Below are positions 8,413-17,900 of a stretch of DNA of 64,000 nucleotides, piece by piece. Each line of letters begins with the position of its first letter. The stretch's first letter is position 1. Source of the DNA: Thiobacillus sp. UBA3361 (GTDB lineage Bacteria; Pseudomonadota; Gammaproteobacteria; Burkholderiales; Thiobacillaceae); contig DEQR01000045.1 in NCBI GenBank assembly GCA_002360535.1, forward strand, positions 1 through 64,000. Direction: 5' to 3'. A model generated the notes under the pieces. It was not told where the DNA came from and ran no database searches. It saw nothing but the letters and a program-made list of their open reading frames with translations. The position numbers were made by a program, and so were the translations under genes.

Positions 8413-9150
8413 TCAGCCGGCTGGCGGATTGGCGCGCCGGCCGGCGTCGAGGGCGGCCTCGCGGGACTGGAACTTGGCCCGCAGGCGGGCGCGTGTCAGG
8501 GACAGGGCATCGGTGCCCTGCGGATCTGTAAACAGGAACATGCCCTGCTGCGGGCTGAGCCAGGTCAGCTTCAGACGTTTGCGCCCTTGCGGCTGGTCGA
8601 AGCTGACCCAGTCGCCCACCCGCAGCGCGGGCAGGTCGTCCAGGGGGGCGGACGGGGATTCCGTTTCCACCGGCGCCGGACGAAGCAGCCCCATCTCCCT
8701 TTCCCCGGCCAGGGGGTCTGATGTCGTGGCGGGGGACGGTTCGGGCAATGCCTCGCCGGCCGCCAGATGCAGGCCTTCCCTGGCGATGGAGGCGTGCAGC
8801 AGGGCCAGGTCGGCAAACAGCCGGTCACGCGCCATCAGGTCGTAGTTCAGAGCGGTGCAGCCCTCGTGCAGTCGTGCCAACAGCACCGGCAGGATGCGTA
8901 GCATCTTCATGGTGTCGGCGCGGCTCTGCTTGGGTGCCAGGGTCCACAGCAGCGCATTGACGGTATCCCAGCCGGCCTGCCAATCCGGATCGGTATTGCC
9001 CTTGGCCATGAAGATGCCGGTCATGAGCCTGGCCCATTGCTCCAGCAGGAAGGGGCGGACTTCTTCCGGTGCGCCCGCCTTGTCCAGGTGGGTTTGCAGT
9101 TCGTTGCGGATGTGTTCGTACGCGGACGCTTCGGGACTCTTGCCGGCCAT
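8413..9150 (-). CDS. DUF1631-like protein
   Basis: 245 residues. I recognise the layout of the C-terminal half of DUF1631 proteins: a helical part (15-125) with VRPFLLEQWARLM, LLWTLAPKQ and ILPVLLARLHEG, a low-complexity linker (130-175), then a small beta-rich domain (178-230) with LRVGDWVSFDQPQGRKRLKL and MFLFTDPQG. The end domain resembles a PilZ-like barrel. Function is unknown; larger members occur in betaproteobacteria and some have been linked to c-di-GMP or envelope processes. At about one third of the usual DUF1631 length, it is either a short variant or a separate subfamily. Convergent with the radical SAM gene. Confidence 0.62.
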   Translation of the reverse strand: MAGKSPEASAYEHIRNELQTHLDKAGAPEEVRPFLLEQWARLMTGIFMAKGNTDPDWQAGWDTVNALLWTLAPKQSRADTMKMLRILPVLLARLHEGCTALNYDLMARDRLFADLALLHASIAREGLHLAAGEALPEPSPATTSDPLAGEREMGLLRPAPVETESPSAPLDDLPALRVGDWVSFDQPQGRKRLKLTWLSPQQGMFLFTDPQGTDALSLTRARLRAKFQSREAALDAGRRANPPAG

Positions 9151-9285
9151 GCTCGATCAGCCATCTCGGGATGGGCTTATGTATCGGTTCAACGCCGGGA
9201 AACTTGACCGCAACGGTTCGCGGGAGACGGGCTCGGCAAGCGCCGATTCAAGTAGTTCCGGTAGTTGCCGATAAGGTCATTGGTT

Positions 9286-9314
9286 TTGCAACCCATTGAT
9301 TCGCATGTTAACCT
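9286..9314 (+). promoter_or_regulatory. Possible sigma-70 promoter of the M23 peptidase gene
   Basis: TTGCAA (9286-9291) and TAACCT (9309-9314) are separated by 17 bases, 28 bases before the chosen ATG at 9342. Both boxes are imperfect (4/6 and 3/6). Confidence 0.28.
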
Positions 9315-9341
9315 CGCCCGCTGCTAAGTATGGGAGCACGC

Positions 9342-10634
9342 ATGAATAACGCAATTTTCGCCGCCAGGCCGCGGCAGAAGCGCTGGCTCATGGTCCTGGC
9401 GTCCCTTCCCCTGTTCGGTGTCATGGCCGCTTTCGCTATCGCCCCGGGCGCCCAGACCAACACCGTGGAGCAGGAAACCGTCGTCGAGGCGGTCGAGATT
9501 CCCGAACTGCAATACGCCGACAGCGGCGCATTCGATTTCTGGCGCGAGGAGCGTATCCAGCGCGGCGACAGCCTGTCGGGACTACTCCGGCGCCTGGGCG
9601 TGAACGACGAGGAAGCCGCCCTGGTGCGGGACGCCGGGCGGGGTACCGCCGCTCTGGGCCGCCTGGTGGCCGGCAGCACCGTGCTGGCGCGGGTGACCAA
9701 CAGCGGCCGCCTGATCCTGTTCCGCTACATGGTGGGTGACGATCGTCTGGTGAGCGTGGAGCGGGTCCGGGACCAGTTCCGCGTCCAGGACCAGGAGATC
9801 AAACCCGGGGTCGAGACCATGATGCGCTCCGGCGTGATCCAGGGTTCCCTGTATGGCGCCACAGACGCCGCCGATATCCCCGATGCCATCGCCTCGCAGC
9901 TGGCGGAAATCTTTTCCGGCGAAATTGACTTCCACCGCGACCTGCGCCGCGGCGACCGCTTCTCCGTGGTCTATGAGGCCTACTATCACGAAGGCCGCCT
10001 GCTCAAGTCGGGACGCCTGCTGGCGGCCGAGTTCGTCAACGACGGCAAGAGCCACCAGGCCCTGTTCTTCCGCGACCCGCAGGGGCGCGAGGCCTACTAC
10101 ACCCCCAGCGGGCACAGCATGAAGCGCGCCTTCCTCAAGTCGCCCATGCCCTTCACCCGCATCTCCTCGGGCTTCACCTCTTCCCGCTTCCACCCCGTGC
10201 TCAAGCGCTGGCGCGCCCACAAGGGCGTTGACTACGCCGCGCCCACGGGCACGCCGGTGCGGGCCATCTCCGACGGCACGGTGGAGTTTTCCGGGCGCCA
10301 GGGGGGCTACGGCAACCTGATCGTGCTGCGCCACAAGAACCCCTACAGCACCGCTTACGGCCATCTCTCCGCCTATGCCAAGGGCATCCGGCGCGGCGCC
10401 AAGGTGGAGCAAGGCCAGATCATCGGCTACGTGGGCGCCACCGGCCTGGCCTCCGGGCCGCACCTGCACTATGAATTCCGCGTCAACGGCGAGCAGCGCA
10501 ACCCCCTGGCGCTGAAGCTGCCTACCGCTTATCCCCTCGAAGCCCGCTATCGGGGCATGTTCACCAGCACGGTCGAGCCCCTGGTGCACCGGCTTGAACT
10601 GCTGCATGGCCACAACGTCACCCTCCTAAACTGA
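9342..10634 (+). CDS. M23 peptidoglycan endopeptidase (MepM-like)
   Basis: 430 residues. An N-terminal signal anchor (about 16-38) is followed by an OapA/LysM-like segment (IQRGDSLSGLLRRLGV, about 72-87), a middle domain, and a C-terminal M23 domain (about 277-385). Zinc ligands are H293 and D297 in HKGVD and H376 in HLHYE, with H374 as catalytic partner. It would hydrolyse D,D-crosslinks during cell-wall growth in the periplasm. The ATG at 9342 has GGGAG eight bases upstream; an ATG at 9330 lies before that site. Next to anmK, as in many betaproteobacteria, consistent with wall turnover. Confidence 0.92.
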   Translation: MNNAIFAARPRQKRWLMVLASLPLFGVMAAFAIAPGAQTNTVEQETVVEAVEIPELQYADSGAFDFWREERIQRGDSLSGLLRRLGVNDEEAALVRDAGRGTAALGRLVAGSTVLARVTNSGRLILFRYMVGDDRLVSVERVRDQFRVQDQEIKPGVETMMRSGVIQGSLYGATDAADIPDAIASQLAEIFSGEIDFHRDLRRGDRFSVVYEAYYHEGRLLKSGRLLAAEFVNDGKSHQALFFRDPQGREAYYTPSGHSMKRAFLKSPMPFTRISSGFTSSRFHPVLKRWRAHKGVDYAAPTGTPVRAISDGTVEFSGRQGGYGNLIVLRHKNPYSTAYGHLSAYAKGIRRGAKVEQGQIIGYVGATGLASGPHLHYEFRVNGEQRNPLALKLPTAYPLEARYRGMFTSTVEPLVHRLELLHGHNVTLLN

Positions 10635-10695
10635 TCCAGGCCCGGCCCGGTCGCCGTCCCTCCACGGGGCGGCGTCGCCGGCGGCCATACCCGAC

Positions 10696-11805
10696 ATGTC
10701 AGACATCCAGGCGAGCAAGGCCCGGTACTTCATCGGCCTCATGTCTGGCACCAGCCTGGACGGGGTGAATGCGGTTCTGGCCGAGATGGTCCCCAGGCCC
10801 CTCATCCTGGCCAGCCTTTGGCTCGCCTATCCCGAAGACATCAAGGCCGAACTGCTCGAATTGCAGGAATCCGGCCGGCATGAACTGGCGCGGCTGGGTC
10901 CGCTGTCCAACCGCATCGCCGGCCTGTATGCGGATGCGGTGCACGCGCTGCTGGCCCAGGCCGGCATCCAGGCGCGGGTGGTTCGGGTCATCGGCAGCCA
11001 CGGCCAGGCCGTGCGCCACCAGCCCAGCCAAGGCTACAGCTTGCAGGCCAACAACCCGGCCCTGCTGGCGGAGCTGACCGGCATCCCGGTGGTGACCGAT
11101 TTCCGTTCCCGCGACCTGGCCGCTGGAGGGCAGGGCGGGCCCCTGGCCTCCGCCTTCCATGCCGCCGTGTTCCGCCAGCCGGGCGTGCATCGCGCAGTCG
11201 CCAACATCGGCGGCATTGCCAGCCTCACCTACCTGCCCGCCGACGGCCGGGTTATCGGCTTCGATTGCGGTCCCGGCACCCTGCTGCTGGATACCTGGGT
11301 AAAGCGGCATTGGGGCTGCGACTACGATCCCGGCGGCAGCCTCTCGGCCCAGGGGCGGGTGCTGGACCGGTTGCTGCAAGGCTTCCAGTCCCACCCCTAC
11401 TTCGCCCGTACCCCACCCAAGAGCGCCGGCCGACAGGATTTTTCGATCGAGTGGCTGGACAGCCACATCCCCGCCACGGCCCAGCCCGAGGATGTGCTGG
11501 CCACCCTGTTGGAACTGTCCGTGCGGGCCATCGCCAACGGTGTGCGGGGCTACTGTCCGGGCACCCGTGAGATATGGCTGTGCGGCGGCGGCGCTCACAA
11601 CGAGGAGTTGCGCCGCCGGCTGTCGGCCCACCTGCCCGGCCTACGCATGGGCGTGACCGATGAGTTGGGGGTGCACGTGGACTGGGTGGAAACACTGGCC
11701 TGCGCCTGGCTGGCGCGGCAATGTCTGGCTGGCCACACCGGCAACCTGCCCCAGGTCACCGGCGCCCGCGGCGCCCGCGTGCTGGGCGCCCTCTATCCGG
11801 CCTGA
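10696..11805 (+). CDS. anmK: Anhydro-N-acetylmuramic acid kinase
   Basis: 369 residues, the normal size. It phosphorylates and opens 1,6-anhydroMurNAc to MurNAc-6-phosphate in murein recycling, in the cytoplasm. Sugar-kinase signatures are GLMSGTSLDGVNA at the N-terminus, the VTDFRSRDLAAGGQGGPL loop with the catalytic Asp, FDCGPGTLLLD, and CGGGAHN in the ATP site. It follows the M23 gene by 61 bases on the same strand, so wall cleavage and recycling are probably co-expressed. A hairpin with a T-tract lies about 85 bases downstream. Confidence 0.95.
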   Translation: MSDIQASKARYFIGLMSGTSLDGVNAVLAEMVPRPLILASLWLAYPEDIKAELLELQESGRHELARLGPLSNRIAGLYADAVHALLAQAGIQARVVRVIGSHGQAVRHQPSQGYSLQANNPALLAELTGIPVVTDFRSRDLAAGGQGGPLASAFHAAVFRQPGVHRAVANIGGIASLTYLPADGRVIGFDCGPGTLLLDTWVKRHWGCDYDPGGSLSAQGRVLDRLLQGFQSHPYFARTPPKSAGRQDFSIEWLDSHIPATAQPEDVLATLLELSVRAIANGVRGYCPGTREIWLCGGGAHNEELRRRLSAHLPGLRMGVTDELGVHVDWVETLACAWLARQCLAGHTGNLPQVTGARGARVLGALYPA

Positions 11806-11838
11806 ACAGCCGGCCTCCCGATAGGGTCGGAATCGGTT

Positions 11839-11854
11839 GCCATGCACGCATGGC
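11839..11854. promoter_or_regulatory. Perfect inverted repeat upstream of the giant gene
   Basis: GCCATGC (11839-11845) and GCATGGC (11848-11854) are perfect arms separated by two bases. It sits between anmK and the giant gene, 69 bases before the giant ATG, and could be an operator. No known regulator motif is recognised. Confidence 0.35.
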
Positions 11855-11890
11855 CATCTAAAGTGGACATATACATCCATTGATGCAAAT

Positions 11891-11913
11891 GCCGGGGAGA
11901 GTCCGGCTTTTTT
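11891..11913 (+). terminator. Hairpin plus T-tract between anmK and the giant gene
   Basis: GCCGG (11891-11895) pairs with CCGGC (11903-11907), followed by TTTTTT (11908-11913). The form is that of an intrinsic terminator of the anmK transcript. It ends only ten bases before the giant gene's start codon, so either the giant mRNA begins upstream and reads through, or the hairpin acts as an attenuator. Confidence 0.6.
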
Positions 11914-11922
11914 CATGGACCG

Positions 11923-14900
11923 ATGATGCGAAACGGCAATCGCATTTCCCCCGCCGCGAGGCTGGCGGCCGTGTTCGGCCTGATGCTCCTCGTCATGGCC
12001 GCCCAGGCCGAGACCCTGCGCGCGGAGCGTTCCGAGATCACGGTGGGCGAGACCCTCACCCTGTACATCGAAGGGGCGAGCGGGATGGTCAGGCCAAAGT
12101 GGCAGACCAGCCCGGAGGGGATCCTGTCCTTCCAGGACAGGGGCAACATCAAGGCCGTGGTCAAGGGGCTCAAACCGGGACGGGTGACGGTGACCGCCAA
12201 GGTGCCCGGCCTGTTCGGCTCCAGCCTGCATTCCCGTGATCTGAGCGTGTTGGACGCGGCCGCCGGGCGCGGCCGAAGCGAAGGCCAGACCAGTTCGGGT
12301 GCGGCCGAAAGTGGCCAGGGTAGCGGTTCCGGGCAGCCGCAGGCCGGATCGCTGGGCGAATCCGACATGAAACGGATCGGTGATCTGATCAAGCAATACG
12401 AAGGTGAACTGAGAAAGGCCGGCTTGCTCGATCGTTTCGGGAAGCAGGAAGCCGACACGGAAAAGGCCAGGCCCAGGCTCACGGACGCCGAGGCGAGGAA
12501 CCTGGGGGATATCTCCGAGGCCTTCCTGAGGGACCTGAGCCGCCAGGGTTACAGCCTGCAGACCCTGCAACGCTTCAAGTCCCAGTTCATGGCGGCGGGT
12601 TCGGGAGGCAGCCCCCTATTCCCCGGCCAGGGCGGCTGGAACGATGCCTTCCTGGCCACGGAGCGGGCCATCATGATGGGCCGTGCCCAGCTGGTGCAGC
12701 GCCTGTGGATGGAGACCCTGCAGGACACCTTCAAGGCTAATCCCGACGCCGCCGTGTTCGGCGAGATCGACATCGGCTCCTGGGTGAAGATGCAGCTCTC
12801 CGGCCTGGGTTTCGAGGCGGACATCGACCTCTCCAGCGTGGCCCTGGACCCGGACCTGAACCGCTGGATCGTGGACAACTTCCAGAACAAGCTGGGCGGG
12901 CACATCAAGCTGGACATGGTGAAGGCGGACGCCCTGCTCACCGCCCACGGCCAGGCCACCCCCGACGTGTTCATCGGCGACTGGGGCAAGACCTTCGCCG
13001 AACTGGACATGCTCAAACGCTCCAAGTGGAAACTCATCCGCGTGGAGAAGGACGGCAAGGGCAACCTCATCCTGGACGAAAACGGCAAGCCGAAGATCAG
13101 GATGGTGGAGCGCGCCGGCGCCCATCTGTTCTGGGAGGTGGCCTTCCGGAAGATGGAGGCCCAGCAGAAGCTCTATTCCAAGAAGCAGCCCCACGAACTG
13201 CCCTTCCCGGACGAATTCCTGGTGGATCACCCGAAGATGGGCCTGGACAAGGAACCCATGCTATCCCTGGAGATGCTGCGCCACGGCATCCACGACATCG
13301 AGCACGGCCCTTATTCCCGGGGCCAGAAGCTCATCAAGATGCTCAAGTACGCCGAGCGCAGCTATTTCATGAACAAGAAGGCCCTGGCCGCCCACGGCTT
13401 CGATCCCTACGCGGACAGCGGCGACACCGCCCTGGCGGACGCGGCCACCAGGATCATCGCCAACAAGAACGACCCGGCCATGGTGGCCGACCTGCTCCAG
13501 GCCCTGGCCGGCAAGGAGATCACCGAGGACAACGTGGACGCGGTCACCGACGAACTGGTCGCCCGGGCCAAGACCGCCATGCACGACAATGCCGCCCGCG
13601 CCCTGGCCTTCCGCCTGCGCGACATTGCGAAGATCGATGCGGACGACGCGCGCCAGAAGGCGGCCGAGAAGCTGTGGCAGGATCTGGGCACGGAGTTGGA
13701 TACCTTCCGCGGCACGTCGGGCGAGCCGCCCCATCTCCTGGTCCAGGCCCAGGAGATGGCCCAGGCGGTCATGGAAGGCAAGCTGTCTCCCGCCGATCTG
13801 GAGGCCAAGGCAAACGACCTGCACAAGCTGTTGAACGAGGCCTATAAGCTGCCCGACCAGGTCATCAGCCGCATCCTGATGTCGGATGCCTACTTCAAGG
13901 TGAAGGCCTACCTGAAGGAAAAGGGCTGGGACCAGAAATCCATTGACGAATTCGTCAGGAAGGCCCGGGAGAAGTATCCCAACGCGGCCCAGTTCTACGA
14001 CAAGTTCACGGAATTCAACGACCAGCTGAACAAGACCACCGCAGGTTCCGGCCTGCTGAAGGCAGCGGACTTCGCCGACAACGCCTTCACGGTGTACGAG
14101 GCCTACCTGGGCAGCAGCGCTGACGAGGCCCTGTGGAATGCCTCCCTGGCCCTGGGCCGGGTGGGCTTGCAGGAAAGCTTCCCCAGCCTGCAGATCCCCC
14201 TGGCCCTCTATGACAGCGTCAGGACCGGCTCGCCCAAACCCCTGGGCATGGCCGTGGTGTTCATGTACTTCCCCTTCGCCGGCCAGACCTACATGGTCAG
14301 CCAGATGATGGGGCGGGCCGACGTGGCCATCCGGGACGCGGAGTTCTACGCGGGCCTGAACATGGTGCTTGAAATCACCGAGTTCGATACCCAGGGCAAG
14401 ATCACGGGATTCAGCCTGAAGAACATCCTGGGCAAGGAGATCGACAGCGAAACCATCTCGCCCCCGGGCAACCGCAAGGCCATCGTCGCCCTGTTCACCA
14501 AGCCCGAGAGCACGTTCTACGTCTCGCCCAACTTCCGCTACTGGTCCTCCTTGGTGCCGAAACAGGACGACCGCTTCGGCCGCTACGAGAACAAGCTCCA
14601 GAACCTGCGCCGCTTCTTCGCCCTGAGCGAGGACGTGGCCTACATGACCCACATGCTGGAGAACTTCAAGACCCAGAGCGGCAAGATGCCCCAGGACAAG
14701 TACACCGCCCAGCGCCAGGCGGCCCTGGCCGGCATGGAGGACCAGCTCACCGAGACCCTGTGGGTGGCCATGGCCGACATGCTGGAATCCGCCGCCCAGT
14801 CGGTGCAGACCCCCGAACTGGACGCCAAGGTCAGGAAGGTGGAAGAAGAGCTCAACCTGGGGGACGACGACCTGGGCCGCAACAAGGGCATCCTCAGCAA

Positions 14901-17900
14901 GATCAAGTGGGAGATCCGCCAGAACTCCAGCCTGTTCAGCGGCGAGAATCCCTACGCCGTGGGCCTCATCTACGACAAGTACCTGAAGGCCTACGAGCGA
15001 GTCTCCGCCCTGCGCAGGCAGATCGTGCTGGATATCTGGAACGGCAACCTGGGCATCGACTACGTGGCCGCACAGTCCAAGCCCATGAAGCTGCTGCTCA
15101 TGGGCGGCAAGTCCGGCGCCCCGGCCCTCACCGGCGACCCGGCCGCCGACGTGGACCTGGCGGAAAAGGCCCTGGCCGCCCACCAGGCCGCCGCCGCCGG
15201 CGTGCGCGCCGACCTGGCCTCGGCCCTGGGCCGCACCGTGGACGACAAGCAGGACAAGGACCACCTCAAGGCCCTGGGTCAGCTCGGGCTGGAGCGGGAG
15301 CACCTGTTGGACGACTGCGCCGCCCGGGCCGCCCCCAACTGCGACGCCACGGTACGCAGCGCCCTCCAGGAACGGGTGCGCCAGTACAAGGAATACCTGG
15401 CCAAACTCAGCGCCGGCCTCCAGCCCATCCAGATGGCCATCGACGGGCCCACGGAGCTGAAGCCGGGCGACAGCGTCACCTTCAGCGTGCGTTTCGCCAA
15501 GGCCGAGGACCGGTCCCGGCCCGGCCTGGCCCTGCGCTGGACCGTGGACGGCCAGGCCCGGGGCAACGGCGAGAAGCTCGGCCTCAAGGCCGAGAAGGCC
15601 GGTTCCCTCAGCATCGGCCTGACCGCCTGGGTGGGCGTGGACAAGGAGGTCCGCAAGCTGGGCGAGACCAGCCGGACCATCACGGTGAAGGACGGCAAGG
15701 ATGACAAGCCCGGGGCCAACGCCAAGCTGGCCGCCGACATCGAGGGCGCCCTCAAGGCCAAGGACTGGAAACGCCTGGCGGATATGCTGGCCAAGGTGAA
15801 GCAGGACACGGACCGGCGCATCAAGCAGACCGAGGCCTGGCAGGCGGACGTGGACGCCCTCATGGCGGCCCTGGAAAGCCTGAAGAAGGAACGCATGGCC
15901 TGGGCCCTGGCCTGGAAGGACTACATGGAGGCCCTGTCCAGCATCGATTCCCGCACCTGGGACAAGCTCACCCGGGCCGTGGACCGCCAGAAGGAACTGG
16001 CCATGGAGCGCTGCTACAAGGGCGCCAGTCCCGGCGAGGACCCCCGCAAGCGGGAAAGCCGCTGCACCAACGAGGGCATCAAGTTCTATGACAGCTGCCT
16101 GGGGGATTGGCCCAAGCGGCACTTCGAGGAGAGCAAGCGCATCCGCGTGGCCATGCAGGAACTGCCCGACGCGGTGCATCTGCTGCACAGCGCCGGCTAC
16201 TTCAGCCACAAGGACTGGTTCGAGGCCGTGGAGAAGATGGCGGACAAGTACAAGCTGCCCTTCCCCTATCCCAACCCGGTGAAGCCCCGCCTGGCCTATG
16301 CCGCCGGCTGCGCCAGCGTGGACCTGCCCACGGACAAGAAGAAGCCGGAAGATACGGGCGCCTTCTCCGTGCGCGTCCAGGTGCCCTCGGCCATCGTCCC
16401 CTTCGGCAAGGCCATCACCGCCACGGCCAGCCCCACCGGCGGTCGCCCACCCCATACGTATCACTGGTCCGTGGCCGGCGGCAGCGGCGCCCGGGCCAGC
16501 TTCACGCCCCAGTGGGCGGGGGAATGGACCGTGAGCGTCACCGTCACGGACGCGGACGGCAAGTCCGGCGAAGGCAGCGCCAGCGTCCAGGTCTCCCCCA
16601 TGAAGGTGAAGCTGGTGGGTGCCAAGGGCCAGGTGTTCTACGGCAGCCAGGCCCGGCTCAGCACCGAAGGCCTGGGCCTGGAGATGCCCGCGCCGGAACC
16701 GGTGCCCGATCCCTGCGCCGGCAAACCCCGGGGCACCAACCCCTTCGACGAGTGCGGCAAGATCGAAGTGACGGCGCCCCCCGTCAGCACCTGCCCCGCC
16801 GACGACCCCTTCTGCGTGAATACCAGCCATCCCGGCGTGCGCAGCTACGGCGACCTGCCCCCCGTGCAGGAGGGCATGGTCCACGACCCCAACCTGGTCC
16901 GAGCCCTGCCCGAGTCGGGGCCGGCGCCCACCGGACAGGCGCCCAAGCCGTCGGAATACCAGTTCGTCTGGCAGGCGGAGCCGGGCCTCACCTTCGACCA
17001 GCCCAAGGGCGACAAGCCGTTCACCAAGGTCATCTATGACCGCATGGGCCAGGTGAAGGTGTGGTGCGAGGTGCTGAAGTTCGAGGAAGGCGCCTTCCAC
17101 ACCGTGGGGGAGTGCGACCAGGCCACCGTCAACGTGGTGGCGCCCGCCTTCTCCGTGAGTTTCGCCCCGCCTGACGGCCAGGCCCGGGTGGGCCAGGAGG
17201 TGCGGGCGCGCATCAACACCCAGCCCAGTGTGAAGCCCGACCTGATCCAGTACCGCTGGCTGGATCCGGGCACCGCCAACCGCATGGAATACACCGACAA
17301 CGCCGGCGAGATCGGCTTCAAGGTCAAGGACGCCAAGACCCTGGTGCTGAAGGCCCTGGCCCGGGTGCCCGGCTACGGCGACGAGATCGGCACCGTGGAC
17401 GCCACCTACACCGGCGCGGTCTACGAGGTGAAGGCCTGGGTGGTGGAACCCGGCACCCGGCCCATGATGTGGGACGCCAAGAAGGGCGGCCTGGTGCCCG
17501 TGCCCAAGGGCAGCTACGCCACCTTCGAGCGCATCGGCCTGCGGGCCGAGGTCCAGGGCGGTGCCCCGGACGGGGTGCGCTGGAACTGGACCGTCAACGA
17601 CGGCACCAGCATCAGCAATCCCATCTCCCAGACCCCCACCGTGTCCCGCAGCGAGGCCGGCGGCATCAGCGCCCGGGTCACCGCCCGGGACAAGGACGGT
17701 GCGGAACTGGGCAATGCCGAGGTGAGTTTGTCGGTCATCCAGGTCTCGGACCAGCCACCCAAGCCCACCCCCGCCGAGGAGAAGGAGAATAAGCAGAAGC
17801 AGAAGCAGGCCGAGGCCAGGAAGCTCGCCAAGCAGGCCGAGGACCAGCTCAAGCGGGGCGACCTGCCCGGCGCGGCCCAATCCGCCCGCCAGGCCAGGGA

